Shown piece after piece: positions 17,425-29,133 of a stretch of DNA of 64,000 nucleotides. Below the pieces are notes generated by a model, which had not been told where the DNA came from, did not search any database, and saw only the letters and a list, made by a program, of their open reading frames with translations. The stretch lies in contig NZ_JANFDG010000020.1 in NCBI RefSeq assembly GCF_024609765.1, positions 1-64,000 of the forward strand, written 5' to 3'. Made by a program: the position numbers and the translations under genes. Position 1 is the first letter of the stretch, and each line of letters begins with the position of its first letter. Source of the DNA: Shinella pollutisoli (lineage in GTDB: Bacteria > Pseudomonadota > Alphaproteobacteria > Rhizobiales > Rhizobiaceae).

Positions 17425-17907
17425 ATGCAGCATGACACGAACCCCTTTGCCGCCGACGATGCCGACCGCCATGCGATCTGGGAGATGCTGGTGCGCAAGG
17501 ACATAGACGGCTTCGCCGCCGCCGACTGGGCGATCTTCTCCGGCGGCTTCAAGCATGACGGCTTCGCCGGGCTCGACGCCAAGGGCTCGCTCGATCCGGC
17601 CGACTGGGCGCTGCGCTTCCCGACGGTGGAGGCCTATCGCGATGCCTGGCTCGCCGATGCCCGCCGCGCCCGCGAAACCGCCTACGCCGAGCCGCTGCGG
17701 GACGCGCTCTTCCGCGCGACGGACATGCGCGACATCCGCGTCGCGGGCGACACGGCGACGGCCCGCAAGACCTTCGACGACGCCATCGCGCTCGCCGACG
17801 GCGGCAGCCAGAGGCTGAACTGGCAATCGGTGTTCTTCTGCACGAAGGAGGCCGGCGCCTGGAAGATCACCGGCTTCGTCGGCTTCCTGCCCTTCGCCGG
17901 GAAATGA
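17425..17907 (+). CDS. Predicted NTF2-like (SnoaL-type) protein of unknown function
   Basis: Predicted 160-residue protein. The pattern is helix-rich N-terminus (DDADRHAIWEMLVRKDIDGFAAADW), a long middle helix and late beta strands (TATARKTFDDAI, NWQSVFFCTKEAGAWKITGFVGF) ending in an aromatic strand. This resembles NTF2-fold proteins with a hydrophobic pocket. No catalytic motif is certain. It follows the PLP enzyme by 29 bases and ends the operon before a strong hairpin, so it may be a small isomerase, lyase or binding protein of the same pathway (inference). Confidence 0.65.
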   Translation: MQHDTNPFAADDADRHAIWEMLVRKDIDGFAAADWAIFSGGFKHDGFAGLDAKGSLDPADWALRFPTVEAYRDAWLADARRARETAYAEPLRDALFRATDMRDIRVAGDTATARKTFDDAIALADGGSQRLNWQSVFFCTKEAGAWKITGFVGFLPFAGK

Positions 17908-17911
17908 GAAA

Positions 17912-17940
17912 AGCCCGGCGCGATCCTCTCGCGCCGGGCT
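17912..17940. terminator. Bidirectional hairpin terminator
   Basis: A perfect 12-bp GC-rich stem (AGCCCGGCGCGA with complement TCGCGCCGGGCT) closes on a 5-base loop, directly after the NTF2-like gene's stop and 5 bases before the end of the leftward ATPase gene. No strong U tract is present on the rightward side, but AAAA precedes the stem and supplies U residues for leftward transcription. Confidence 0.75.
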
Positions 17941-17945
17941 CTCCC

Positions 17946-19112
<1,167 letters not shown>

Positions 19113-19174
19113 ATGAAACTCCTGCGTTCGATGGAGGCGGGCCGCGCGGCGCGCGCCGGCCCGCGGCCCCGGTT

Positions 19175-20200
19175 CTATCGGATGTCGACGGCCTTGCCGG
19201 TCGCCGCCGACTGCTCGATCGCCGACAGGACCTTGGTGTTGGCGAGCCCGTCCTGCGCGTCGGCGAGCAGCGGCACGTCGCGCACGACGCTGTCGACGAA
19301 GCGGGCGATCGATTCCAGCACGAAGCCGCCGATGCGCGTCGCCCCCGTGGGCGTGACGCCGATGAAGTCGGAATATTTCAGGCCGCCGTCGGCCACCCGG
19401 CGAAGGCCGCCGTTGTGCGTCGGGTCGGCCTGGACCTGGCCCTTCTCGCCGACGAGCTCCACCTTGAAGTCGACCAGCGAGGGATTGTCGCGCGACAGGA
19501 TCCAGCTGTTCTCCATCGTCACCACCGTCCCCTTGGCGAATTCCAGCACGCTGACGTGGAAGTCCTTGGTGTCGACGCCGCCGGCCGAGAGCGTGCCGGC
19601 ACGGGTCACGGCATAGACGCGGACGACCTCGTCGTCGAGGATGAAGCGCAGGATATCGACGAGGTGGCTGCCGAGGAACCACAGCGCGGAGGACTTCGAG
19701 GCCCAGCTCAGCATCTCGAAGGGGACGAAGGTGGTATTGGAGAGGCGCGCCATGCCGTGCCGGGCAAGGCCGATCTCGCCCGCCTGCACCATGTCGCGCA
19801 CGCCGGCGAGGATCGGGTTCACGCGGTTGTGGAAGTCGATCATCAGCTTGCCCTTCGAGGCGGCCGCCGCTTCCGCGATCGTCTCCGCCTCCTTGACGGT
19901 GGTGGCGAGCGGCTTCTCGCTCAGCACGTGCTTGCCGGCCTTGAGCGCGGCCAGGATGATCGGCGTGTGGGTGAAGTCGGGCGTGGCGACCGAGACGGCA
20001 TCGATATCGTCGCGCGACAGCAGCGCGTTGTAGTCGGTGAAGGCGTGGAGGGCGCCGGAGGTCTCCTTCATCTTCAGCGCGCGCGCCTCGTCGAGGTCGC
20101 AGACCCCCACCAGCTCGGTCTCCGGCAACACGTTGAACGTATGGGCGTGGTTGTTGCCCCAGAGGCCGGCGCCGATGACGCCCATTCGCAGTTTGGTCAT
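19175..20200 (-). CDS. Gfo/Idh/MocA family oxidoreductase
   Basis: Predicted 341-residue NAD(P)-dependent dehydrogenase. The Rossmann motif is [13 protein letters not shown] at 7-19, and the sugar-dehydrogenase signature [11 protein letters not shown] (about 90-100) holds the catalytic Lys. The C-terminal alpha/beta domain includes [14 protein letters not shown] and [13 protein letters not shown] with His. Members act on cyclitols, sugars or their derivatives. Encoded between the permeases and the ATPase of an ABC importer, it probably performs the first oxidation of the imported solute (inference). Confidence 0.9.
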   Translation of the reverse strand: MTKLRMGVIGAGLWGNNHAHTFNVLPETELVGVCDLDEARALKMKETSGALHAFTDYNALLSRDDIDAVSVATPDFTHTPIILAALKAGKHVLSEKPLATTVKEAETIAEAAAASKGKLMIDFHNRVNPILAGVRDMVQAGEIGLARHGMARLSNTTFVPFEMLSWASKSSALWFLGSHLVDILRFILDDEVVRVYAVTRAGTLSAGGVDTKDFHVSVLEFAKGTVVTMENSWILSRDNPSLVDFKVELVGEKGQVQADPTHNGGLRRVADGGLKYSDFIGVTPTGATRIGGFVLESIARFVDSVVRDVPLLADAQDGLANTKVLSAIEQSAATGKAVDIR

Positions 20201-20227
20201 GTCTCGATACTCCAGTCTGGTAAGCCG

Positions 20228-21061
20228 TCAGCCCTTGACCGAACCGAACGTGAGGCCGCGCACCACGTAACGGTCAAAGACCAGGAAGATGATCATGGGA
20301 GGGATCATCGCGAGCACGGCCGCAGCCGCGATGAAATTCCAGGTGACGCCGCTCGTCGCGAAATAGCCGAGCGTGCCGATGGGAAGGGTCGCCGTCGACC
20401 GCGCGCTCAAGACCAGCGGGAAGGCGGCGTTGTTCCAGGCGAAGACGAAGGCGAACATCGACGTGACGATGATGCCGGGCCGGACGATGGGCAGCGTGAT
20501 GCGCCACATGATGGTGAACCAGCGGGCGCCGTCGACGCGCGCGGCCTCCTCCAGCTCCGCCGGCACCTCGTCGATGAAGCTCTTCATCAGCCAAACCGAG
20601 AAGGGGATCGTCATCGTCTGCAGCACCAGGACCATGGAGAAGTAGGAGCCCTGCAGGCCGATCCGGGTGATGAGGATGAAGTAGGGGATGAGGAAGGCGA
20701 TCGGCGGCGCCATCAGGAGGCCGAGATACCACAGCATGATGTGCTTCTTGCCGCGCAGCTTGAAGCGCGACAGCGCATAGGCCGCAGGGACCGAGAACGG
20801 CAGGTTGAGGACGACGGCGCCGATCGCGACGATCAGGCTGTTCACCACCTGCGGCCCGTTCACGCCCGGATCGACGAGGATGTGGCGGAAGGCGTTGAGC
20901 GTCGGCTCGAAGGTGAATTGCGGCGGCATGGCGAAGGCGGTGTCCGCCGGGCGGATCGCCAGCGCCAGGAACCAGAGGATCGGGCCGATGAAGACCGCGA
21001 GGAAGAGGAGGCCGCCGGCGTAGGTCAGCGCGGTCAGGAAGCGTGCCTTGGGACTGGACAT
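20228..21061 (-). CDS. Sugar-type ABC transporter permease (MalG-like)
   Basis: Predicted 277-residue six-helix permease. An N-terminal helix ([22 protein letters not shown]) is followed by a periplasmic loop. The EAA coupling loop reads [20 protein letters not shown], and the protein ends [10 protein letters not shown], the typical CUT1 MalG-type tail. It starts 1 base downstream of the partner permease's stop, so the two are tightly co-translated. It forms the channel with the upstream permease. Confidence 0.93.
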   Translation of the reverse strand: MSSPKARFLTALTYAGGLLFLAVFIGPILWFLALAIRPADTAFAMPPQFTFEPTLNAFRHILVDPGVNGPQVVNSLIVAIGAVVLNLPFSVPAAYALSRFKLRGKKHIMLWYLGLLMAPPIAFLIPYFILITRIGLQGSYFSMVLVLQTMTIPFSVWLMKSFIDEVPAELEEAARVDGARWFTIMWRITLPIVRPGIIVTSMFAFVFAWNNAAFPLVLSARSTATLPIGTLGYFATSGVTWNFIAAAAVLAMIPPMIIFLVFDRYVVRGLTFGSVKG

Positions 21062-21062
21062 C

Positions 21063-21992
21063 TCACCACTCCTCGTTTCTGAAGGCGAAGAACACGTAGA
21101 GCGCCACGATGACGTTGACGATCAGCACCGTGATCCACGTCATCGCGCTGACGAGGCCGATGTTGAAGTTGATCAGGCCCTGCTCGTAGAGCGAGTAGCC
21201 GAGCGTGCGGGTCGAGGTGCCGGGGCCGCCGCGGGTCAGGACGAGGACTGTGTCGAAGGTGTTGAAGAGCTGCATGAAGCGCAGCATGACGATGATGACG
21301 GCGGTGCGCCGGATCAGCGGCAGCTTGATGCGCATCAGGATCGTCCAGGCCGAGGCGCGGTCGAGGCGCGCCGCCTCGATGATCTCGTCGGGGACCGAGA
21401 GCAGGCTCGCATAGAGGACGATCGCGAAGAAGGGCGTCCATTGCCAGACGTCGGCGAAGAGCACGGCCGCGAGCGCCGTCGTCGGCGAGCCGAGCAGCCC
21501 CTCCGGCGGGATCGGCAGGCCGGTGGACTTGAGCAGCCAGGTGATCAGCCCGCCGCCGGGATCGTAGAGGTAGCGGAAGAGGAAGCCGACGACGATCGGC
21601 GCGATGGTGGTCGGCAGGATCAGCAGCGCGCGCACCACGTTCATGCCCGGCAGCGCCCGCAGCAGGAGAAGCGCGATCGACAGGCCGAGGACGAACTCGA
21701 TCGCCGTGCCGGCGATGGAGAGGATCAGCGTGTTCACCAGCGCGTCTTGGAAATCGAACGCGTTGAACGCCTGCACGTAATTGTCGAAGCCGACGAAGGC
21801 CTGCGGTTCCGGACCGATCTGCAGGTTCCAGAAGTAGAAGCTCGACCGCAATGCGAAGAGGAGCGGATAGGCGATCAGCGCGAGCAGCATGATCACCGAC
21901 GGCGCGATCAGGAGATAGGGCAGGTTGCGGCGGACAAAGCTTCGCCGGGCAGGCGGAAGAGCCTGCGGCGACCGGGCGATCGTAGCGGACAT
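21063..21992 (-). CDS. Sugar-type ABC transporter permease (MalF-like)
   Basis: Predicted 309-residue permease. The first helix is LPYLLIAPSVIMLLALIAYPLLFALR. The coupling loop is DEIIEAARLDRASAWTILMRIKLP, and about six membrane segments are visible. The ATG at 21992 was chosen because CAGGA lies 7 bases upstream; an in-frame start 24 bases earlier has no such site. It lies between the Tat-exported binding protein and the second permease. Confidence 0.92.
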   Translation of the reverse strand: MSATIARSPQALPPARRSFVRRNLPYLLIAPSVIMLLALIAYPLLFALRSSFYFWNLQIGPEPQAFVGFDNYVQAFNAFDFQDALVNTLILSIAGTAIEFVLGLSIALLLLRALPGMNVVRALLILPTTIAPIVVGFLFRYLYDPGGGLITWLLKSTGLPIPPEGLLGSPTTALAAVLFADVWQWTPFFAIVLYASLLSVPDEIIEAARLDRASAWTILMRIKLPLIRRTAVIIVMLRFMQLFNTFDTVLVLTRGGPGTSTRTLGYSLYEQGLINFNIGLVSAMTWITVLIVNVIVALYVFFAFRNEEW

Positions 21993-22064
21993 GTCGGATT
22001 CCTGTCTTCGGCACACGTTCCGCCGACGCGCACGGGGGCGCGCCGGCGTACGGGGAGGAGACTA

Positions 22065-23531
22065 TCAGCTCTTCGTGAGCTTGCCGATGAGGGCCTTCGC
22101 CTCGTCGAGGGAATCGGCGAAGCTTTCCTTCTGGTAGGGAATCATGAAGTTCCCCTTGAGGATGCTGGCGAACAGGCCGTTGGTCCGTTCCAGCGCCGCG
22201 GCCGGGTCCTCGCTGCCCGTCAGGAGCTGATTCAGCGTCAGGCCGAGGACGCTTTCGAGCGCGGTGTAGCCGGGAACCGGGGGCCGCGTGACCTTGCCGT
22301 TGCCCTGCTTCATCATGGCGAGCTGGATGTCGAGATACGGGTAGATCGCCTTCACCTCGTCGTCCTCGTAGAGCGAGGCGCGCGCGAAGTCGGAGAACTG
22401 GTGGTTGAGGTCCGGCCAGAGCGCCATCTTCTTCTGCGTCGCCTTCGAGGTCGCCCACTTGATGAAGGCGTAGCCGTTGTCCTGCCGCGTCGAGCTCGAG
22501 GGCACGCCGAGGCTCCAGCCGCCGAGGCTGACGGTCTGCGGCACGCCTTCCGCCTTGGGCAGGGCGGCGGTCGCGTATTTGTCCATCACGTCGGACTTCG
22601 TGCCGGTCATGTAGCCGGCGTTCTTGATCAGGTAGAAATAGGGCGTCCACCAGTAGAACATGCCGATGTCGCCCTTGGCGAAGCGGGTGCCGGCGTCGAA
22701 CCACACGTAGTTGATCGCCTCGGGCGGCGACAGCCTGTAGAGCGCGCGATAGACCTCCACCGACTTCACCCAGGCCGGGCCGGTCAGCTGCGGCTCGAAG
22801 TCCCAGGGCGCGCCGGGGAACGACTTGAACCAGCCCGCGCCGTGGCTCGTAGAGACCTGCGTGAACATGTGGACGATCGGCGAGGGCTGCGAGCCGCACA
22901 CCACCGTCGGGAACACCGGCGCGCCGTTGAAGGACTTGCCTTCCAGCGCCTTCAGCGTCTCGACATATTTCGTCCAGGTCCAGTCCTCGGAGGTCTCGCT
23001 CGGCGGCGCGGCGATGCCGAACTCGTCGAACATGTCCTTGCGGTACATGACGCCCTGCGCATAGGCCGCGACCGGCAGCGTGCCGATCTGGCCGCGCCAC
23101 ATGTTGGAGGAATAGAGGACCTCCGGCAGGAAGTCGCCGAGGTCGATATCCGCGTCCTTGGCGATGAAGTCGTTGAGCGAGACGATCCAGCCGTTGTCGA
23201 GATACTGGCCGAGCCACATCTGGTCGACGGCGATCACGTCGGCGTCGGAGGTCTGCGCCACGAAGGCGGAGACGAGCCGCGCCTGCAGGGCGTCGTAGGA
23301 CAGGCTCTCCAGCTCCACCTTGATGCCGGTTTCCTTCTCGAAATCCGGGATCATCGCCTTGAGCGAGAAGAAGAAGGGGTCCTCGACGCACAGCACGCGG
23401 ACGGCGTCGGCACTCTGGGCCCGCGCTGCTCCCGGCGCGGCGAACGGGGCGGCCACACCGGCCAGCAAGGCAGTCGCCGAAACGCCCTTCAACAGGCTGC
23501 GGCGAGACAAGGCCATCCTATCGACATTCAT
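22065..23531 (-). CDS. ABC transporter substrate-binding protein with Tat signal
   Basis: Predicted 488-residue family 1 binding protein, longer than most sugar-binding proteins. The N-terminus has a twin-arginine motif (LSRRSLLKG at about 8-16) and a hydrophobic stretch cut near ARAQS, so it is probably exported folded. The mature part shows PDFEKETGIKVELESL and DVIAVDQMWLGQYLDNGW. GGAG lies 6 bases before the ATG at 23531. It heads the operon with two permeases, an oxidoreductase and an ATPase, and faces the ROK regulator. The solute is unknown; size and Tat export suggest a larger or modified sugar. Confidence 0.9.
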   Translation of the reverse strand: MNVDRMALSRRSLLKGVSATALLAGVAAPFAAPGAARAQSADAVRVLCVEDPFFFSLKAMIPDFEKETGIKVELESLSYDALQARLVSAFVAQTSDADVIAVDQMWLGQYLDNGWIVSLNDFIAKDADIDLGDFLPEVLYSSNMWRGQIGTLPVAAYAQGVMYRKDMFDEFGIAAPPSETSEDWTWTKYVETLKALEGKSFNGAPVFPTVVCGSQPSPIVHMFTQVSTSHGAGWFKSFPGAPWDFEPQLTGPAWVKSVEVYRALYRLSPPEAINYVWFDAGTRFAKGDIGMFYWWTPYFYLIKNAGYMTGTKSDVMDKYATAALPKAEGVPQTVSLGGWSLGVPSSSTRQDNGYAFIKWATSKATQKKMALWPDLNHQFSDFARASLYEDDEVKAIYPYLDIQLAMMKQGNGKVTRPPVPGYTALESVLGLTLNQLLTGSEDPAAALERTNGLFASILKGNFMIPYQKESFADSLDEAKALIGKLTKS

Positions 23532-23644
23532 GAGTATCTCCACAGTTTGAAAACCCGATCCCGATCGACTCTTGCGGTCGAAATGCGCCGTTTTCCGGCG
23601 ACGTGGCGAAATCGGAACCCTCTTTCCTGCCTCCCGAGCAGTAT

Positions 23645-23663
23645 GTTTGTATCTCGCACAAAC
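23645..23663. promoter_or_regulatory. Operator-like inverted repeat between ABC operon and ROK regulator
   Basis: GTTTGT-N7-ACAAAC is a perfect 6-bp inverted repeat. Just beside it, TGTCAA at 23674-23679 reads TTGACA on the minus strand, a consensus -35 for the leftward ABC operon. The palindrome would lie between -35 and -10, where a repressor would block polymerase. The ROK protein encoded to the right is the natural candidate. Confidence 0.55.
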
Positions 23664-23803
23664 TTATGGTACTTGTCAATTCCAATCTCCGGTTTCCCTG
23701 TATCACGCGAAACCGGGCGAAATGATCGTTCGCCGCCCGTCCACGGCTGTCTTGAAGAAAGGATGCGTGGCAAGATAGAGGACCCGCGCTACACAGGACC
23801 CGC

Positions 23804-25054
23804 ATGACTTTCGAGAATCAGCCCTTGCGCAGCCTCAACGGTTTCCGGATGACCGGACGCGACGTCCCGGATACGGGCTCGGTGACGCTCGTATCCCCCT
23901 CGGCGATCGGCGCCATCAACCGCGGCCGGGTCCTGCAGGCCCTCTACGACAACGGGCCGACCAGCCGGGCCGACCTCGCCCGCATGGCCGGCGTCAACCG
24001 GACGACCGTCACCGGCATCGTCCAGCCGATGATCAAGGAGAAGCTGCTGGTCGAGGGCAAGGCCGGCCGCCCGGCCGCCCAGGGCGGCAAGCCGGCCCGG
24101 CCGCTCTATTTCAATCCCGACGCGCCGATGCTCGGCGCCGTCCTGCTCCTGCCGGGCAGCATCCAGACCTGCCTCGTCTCGCTGACGGGCGAGATCTCGG
24201 CGCACCGGCGTGCGGTCTTCGACCCGAACGGCGATGTCGACGCCTTCGTCGCGACGATGAAGGAGACGCTCGGCAAGACCCTGTCGGAGGCGAAACAGCC
24301 GCCCTTCGGCATCGGCGTGGCCGCCGGCGGCATGATCGACAGCGACAACGGCGTGATCGTCGCCGTCAACCTCGCGCCGGTGCTGTCCGGCCTGCCGCTC
24401 GTCGGCATCCTGCGCGATCACTTCGGGCTGCAGGTCGTCATCGACCACCATCCCCGCGCCCTTCTCGTCGGCGACCGCTGGTTCGGGCCCGGACGCGGCC
24501 AGCAGAACTTCGCTGCCATCTATACCGGCGAGGTGCTCGGCGGCGCCTTCTACATGGACGGCAAGGTCTATCGCGGGCTTGCCGGCTCCGGCGGCGAGCT
24601 CGGGCACACGATCGTCCAGATCGACGGGCTGCGCTGCAACTGCGGCAAGCGGGGCTGCTGGGAAACGCTCGGCACGCTGTCCTGGCTGCGCGCGCAGGCG
24701 GCAGAGGCCGGCATCGACGATCCGCTCGACATCGACTGCGCCCGCCTCGTGCGCCTCGCCCGCGAGGGCTCGGAGGCGGCGATGGACCTGCTCGACCGCT
24801 ACGCGCGCAACATCGCCATCGGCATCGCCAACCTGCAGCAGACCCTGTCGCTCAACGCCTATATCCTGCACGGCGACGCCGCGACCGGCGGCACCATGAT
24901 CGCCGACCTCGTGCGCCGCCACGTCGAGGATTTCGTCATGATGCGGCCGAACCAGGAGATCTCCATCCTCGTCAACGGCAAGGGCGAAGGCCACACCGCC
25001 CTGCGCGGTGCCGCCGGCCTCGTCGTGTCCGACCACCTGAAGCTCGTCATCTGA
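23804..25054 (+). CDS. ROK family transcriptional regulator
   Basis: Predicted 416-residue NagC/XylR-type repressor. A winged helix lies at about 35-90 (NRGRVLQALYDNGPTSRADLARMAGVNRTTVTGIV). The sugar-kinase-like core has GIGVAAGGMID and GGELGHTIVQIDG, and the ROK zinc motif RCNCGKRGCWE. The kinase-like fold binds sugars or phosphosugars. It is divergent from the second ABC importer operon and probably represses it through the GTTTGT-N7-ACAAAC site. AGGA is 6 bases before the ATG. Confidence 0.92.
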   Translation: MTFENQPLRSLNGFRMTGRDVPDTGSVTLVSPSAIGAINRGRVLQALYDNGPTSRADLARMAGVNRTTVTGIVQPMIKEKLLVEGKAGRPAAQGGKPARPLYFNPDAPMLGAVLLLPGSIQTCLVSLTGEISAHRRAVFDPNGDVDAFVATMKETLGKTLSEAKQPPFGIGVAAGGMIDSDNGVIVAVNLAPVLSGLPLVGILRDHFGLQVVIDHHPRALLVGDRWFGPGRGQQNFAAIYTGEVLGGAFYMDGKVYRGLAGSGGELGHTIVQIDGLRCNCGKRGCWETLGTLSWLRAQAAEAGIDDPLDIDCARLVRLAREGSEAAMDLLDRYARNIAIGIANLQQTLSLNAYILHGDAATGGTMIADLVRRHVEDFVMMRPNQEISILVNGKGEGHTALRGAAGLVVSDHLKLVI

Positions 25055-25061
25055 CAGTCTA

Positions 25062-25817
25062 CTAGGCGACCGCCTGTGCCCCGGTGATCTCCACGAGCGA
25101 GCCGCACATGAAGGCCGCCTCGTCGGAGGCGAGGAAGGCGACGAGAGCGGCGACCTCCTCCGGCTTGCCGATGCGGCCGAAAGGCACCAGCCTGTCGAGA
25201 TCGGCGATGGTGCGTCCGGAGCGCTTCACGCCCGCCTCCAGCATCGGCGTGTGGATCTCGCCCGGGCAGACGGCGTTGACGCGCACCTTGTCCGGCGCGT
25301 AGTCGCGCGCGAGGTTCTGCGTGAAGGCGGCGACGGCCGCCTTGGTCGTGTTGTAGGCGATGTGGTTCGGCGCGGGATGCAGGCCCCATTGCGAGGCGGT
25401 GTTGACGATGGCGCCGCCGCCGGCCGCGATCATGTGCGGCAGCACCGCCCGGCAGAGATGGAACATCGAATCCAGGTTGACGGCGAAGCTCGTCGCCCAG
25501 TCCTCGTCCGAGAGCGACAGGAGATTGCCGCGGTGGTTGATGCCGGCATTGTTGACGAGCACGTCGATCCGGCCTTCGAGCGCGAAGGCGCGTTCGACGA
25601 GGTCGAAGCAATCCTCCTTCCGGGCGATGTCGGCGGCGATTGCCCTCGCCCGGCCGCCCTCGCCTTCGATGCGCGCCACCGCCTCAGCCGCCGCCTCGGC
25701 CTTGACGTCCGTGACGACGACCAGCGCACCCTCCGCCGAAAGCCGCCGTGCGATGGCCGAGCCGATGCCGCCCCCCGCGCCGGTGACGACCGCGACCTTG
25801 TCCTCGAACCGTTTCAT
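25062..25817 (-). CDS. Short-chain dehydrogenase/reductase
   Basis: Predicted 251-residue classical SDR. It shows TGAGGGIGSAIARRL at about 12-26, DVKAEAAAEAV after the second strand (an Asp favouring NAD), VNNAGINHRGN, and the YNTTKAA catalytic Tyr-Lys pair. GGAG lies 5 bases before the ATG. It is the last gene of the ten-gene hydroxyproline-type operon, 17 bases after another SDR. Its role is not part of the known hydroxyproline route. Confidence 0.88.
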   Translation of the reverse strand: MKRFEDKVAVVTGAGGGIGSAIARRLSAEGALVVVTDVKAEAAAEAVARIEGEGGRARAIAADIARKEDCFDLVERAFALEGRIDVLVNNAGINHRGNLLSLSDEDWATSFAVNLDSMFHLCRAVLPHMIAAGGGAIVNTASQWGLHPAPNHIAYNTTKAAVAAFTQNLARDYAPDKVRVNAVCPGEIHTPMLEAGVKRSGRTIADLDRLVPFGRIGKPEEVAALVAFLASDEAAFMCGSLVEITGAQAVA

Positions 25818-25834
25818 GAAAGCTCCTCCCTGGA

Positions 25835-26593
25835 TCAGCGGATATGGCTGCCGCCGTTGACGTCGAGCGTCGCGCCGTTGAGCGAGACCTGCGTGGGGCG
25901 CAACGCGAAGGCGACGAGCTCAGCCACCTCGGCGGGCGTCGCCATCTCGCCGACCGGGATGTCGGCGACGGCGGCCTGCTTGCCGTGCGCGGCGATGAAC
26001 GCCTCCGCCATGTCGGTGCGCACCCAGCCGGGCGCGATGGCGACGGCCGTCACGCCGTCGGCACCGAAGGAGCGGGCGATGGATTTGGTGAGGTTGACGA
26101 GCGCCGCCTTGGTCGCGCCATAGGGCATGGCGTCCGCCGCATAGCCGCGCTGGCCGGCACGGCTCGCCATGTTGACGATGCGCCCGCCGCCCTCCGCCTT
26201 GAAATGCCGGACCGCCTCCTTGCAGAGGTCGGCGGCGGCGAAGAAATTGACCTGGAACTCCTTCTGCCAGGCGGCCTTCCAGTCCTCGGGCGAGGCCTCG
26301 ACGGAAATCTCGGTGCGGATGCCGGCATTGTTGACGAGGCCGTGGATGCGGCCGGCCGCTTCGAGCGCCGTCCGCCACAGCGCGAACGGACCGTCCGGCG
26401 CGGAAAGATCGGCCTGCACCGCGAGCCCGTTGCCGCCGATGCGGGCAAGCAGGCTTCGCGCCCCCGCCTCGTCGCGCCCGTAGTGGATGATCGGCCGCGC
26501 GCCCTCCGCCGCCAGCCGCTCGACGATGGCCGCGCCGATACCGCCCGATGCGCCCGTGACGAGAACGGTCCTGCCCTGCAACGGTCTGTTCAT
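25835..26593 (-). CDS. Short-chain dehydrogenase/reductase
   Basis: Predicted 252-residue SDR. Cofactor loop TGASGGIGAAIVERL, NNAGIRTEIS, a catalytic Ser in NMASRAGQRG, and Tyr-Lys in YGATKAA. The ATG at 26593 overlaps the stop of the proline-racemase-family gene (ATGA), which ties it to the hydroxyproline operon. A longer frame upstream is rejected because it overlaps that gene. Possible role: reduction or oxidation of a hydroxylated or keto intermediate (inference). Confidence 0.88.
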   Translation of the reverse strand: MNRPLQGRTVLVTGASGGIGAAIVERLAAEGARPIIHYGRDEAGARSLLARIGGNGLAVQADLSAPDGPFALWRTALEAAGRIHGLVNNAGIRTEISVEASPEDWKAAWQKEFQVNFFAAADLCKEAVRHFKAEGGGRIVNMASRAGQRGYAADAMPYGATKAALVNLTKSIARSFGADGVTAVAIAPGWVRTDMAEAFIAAHGKQAAVADIPVGEMATPAEVAELVAFALRPTQVSLNGATLDVNGGSHIR

Positions 26594-27636
26594 GATGCCC
26601 CCCGCTTCAGGAGATCGACCTGCGGTCCCCATGTGTCCGACAATGCGAAGCCCGCCGAAAACGGATCGTCGCCATCGACGCGCAGCTGCGAGCGGCCATA
26701 GACGTATCCGCGGCCGGTGATGCGCGGCAGGACCGCCCGTCGGCCGCCGATCTCGCTCTCGCCGACGGCCTCCGCCAGAAATTCCCCGCCGATGATGGAG
26801 CGGGAGATGCGCCTATCACCGACCGCCGCCTCCCCGCGCGCAAAGAGCGTGGCGAGGTTGGCGGAGCTGCCCGTGCCGCAGGGCGAGCGGTCGACCCGGC
26901 CGGGCTGGAGCGTCGTGCAGGTGCGCACGGCGCCGTCCGCCTCAAGGTCGCGGAACATGACATAGGCGATCTCGTCGACGCCCGGCAGCGTCGGATGCCG
27001 GACCGCGACCTGATCGGCGAGAAGCCGCTTCAGGGCCATGCCCGCCTCGGCGAGCGCCCGGGCGTTTTCCGGCAGGATGGCAAGGCCCACCTGCCGGACG
27101 TCGACCAGCGCATAATAGACGCCGCCGAAGGCGACATCGACCGTGATGCGGCCCCAATGCGGCGTGTCGATCGCATGGTCCAGGAGCTCGGCGAAGCTCG
27201 GCACGTTGTCGAGGCTGACGGACAGGCAGCGTCCGTCCGCGCAGACGGCCCGCGCCACGATCAGCCCCGCGGGCGTGTCGAGCCGCACCACGGTCTCCGG
27301 CTCGCGCATCGCCACCCGGCCGCTTTCGAGAAGCGCGGTGACGACGCAGATGCAGTTGCTGCCCGACATCGGATGCGCCCGGTCGGCCTGCAGCACGATG
27401 AAGCCGGCATCCGCATCGGGCCGCGTCGGCGCCACGAGCAGGTTCACCGACATCGCCACATGGGCGCGCGGCTCGAGGGTGACGAAGCGGCGGAGCCGAT
27501 CGCCCGCCGCGTTGATGTGGTTCATCTTGTCGAGCATCGTCGCGCCGGGGATGTCCGGCGCGCCGGAGACGAGCACATGGCCGAGCTCGCCCTGGCAATG
27601 GACGAGCAGCAGGTCGAGCGATTGTTCGAAGCGCAT
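26590..27636 (-). CDS. Proline racemase superfamily enzyme, Ser/Cys type (hydroxyproline 2-epimerase / trans-3-hydroxyproline dehydratase)
   Basis: Predicted 348-residue cofactor-independent enzyme. In the first catalytic position the family Cys is replaced by Ser (MSGSNC, Ser91), while the second is intact (SPCGTGSS, Cys253). In this superfamily Cys/Cys pairs are racemases or 4-hydroxyproline 2-epimerases, and Ser/Cys members have been reported as 4-hydroxyproline epimerases and trans-3-hydroxy-L-proline dehydratases. AGGAG precedes the ATG. The neighbouring dehydrogenases, deaminase and amino acid importer fit hydroxyproline catabolism. Which of the two reactions dominates cannot be told from sequence. 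Confidence 0.88.
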   Translation of the reverse strand: MRFEQSLDLLLVHCQGELGHVLVSGAPDIPGATMLDKMNHINAAGDRLRRFVTLEPRAHVAMSVNLLVAPTRPDADAGFIVLQADRAHPMSGSNCICVVTALLESGRVAMREPETVVRLDTPAGLIVARAVCADGRCLSVSLDNVPSFAELLDHAIDTPHWGRITVDVAFGGVYYALVDVRQVGLAILPENARALAEAGMALKRLLADQVAVRHPTLPGVDEIAYVMFRDLEADGAVRTCTTLQPGRVDRSPCGTGSSANLATLFARGEAAVGDRRISRSIIGGEFLAEAVGESEIGGRRAVLPRITGRGYVYGRSQLRVDGDDPFSAGFALSDTWGPQVDLLKRGAS

Positions 27637-27647
27637 GGCGGCCGCTC

Positions 27648-29123
<1,476 letters not shown>

Positions 29124-29133
29124 GGTGTCCTCC

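Noticed and set aside
21048-23807. Open frame of about 919 codons on the + strand opposite the permease and binding-protein genes
   Set aside because: It is a high-GC antisense shadow, rich in Arg, Glu, Asp and His with no family motif; the minus-strand genes carry full ABC signatures.
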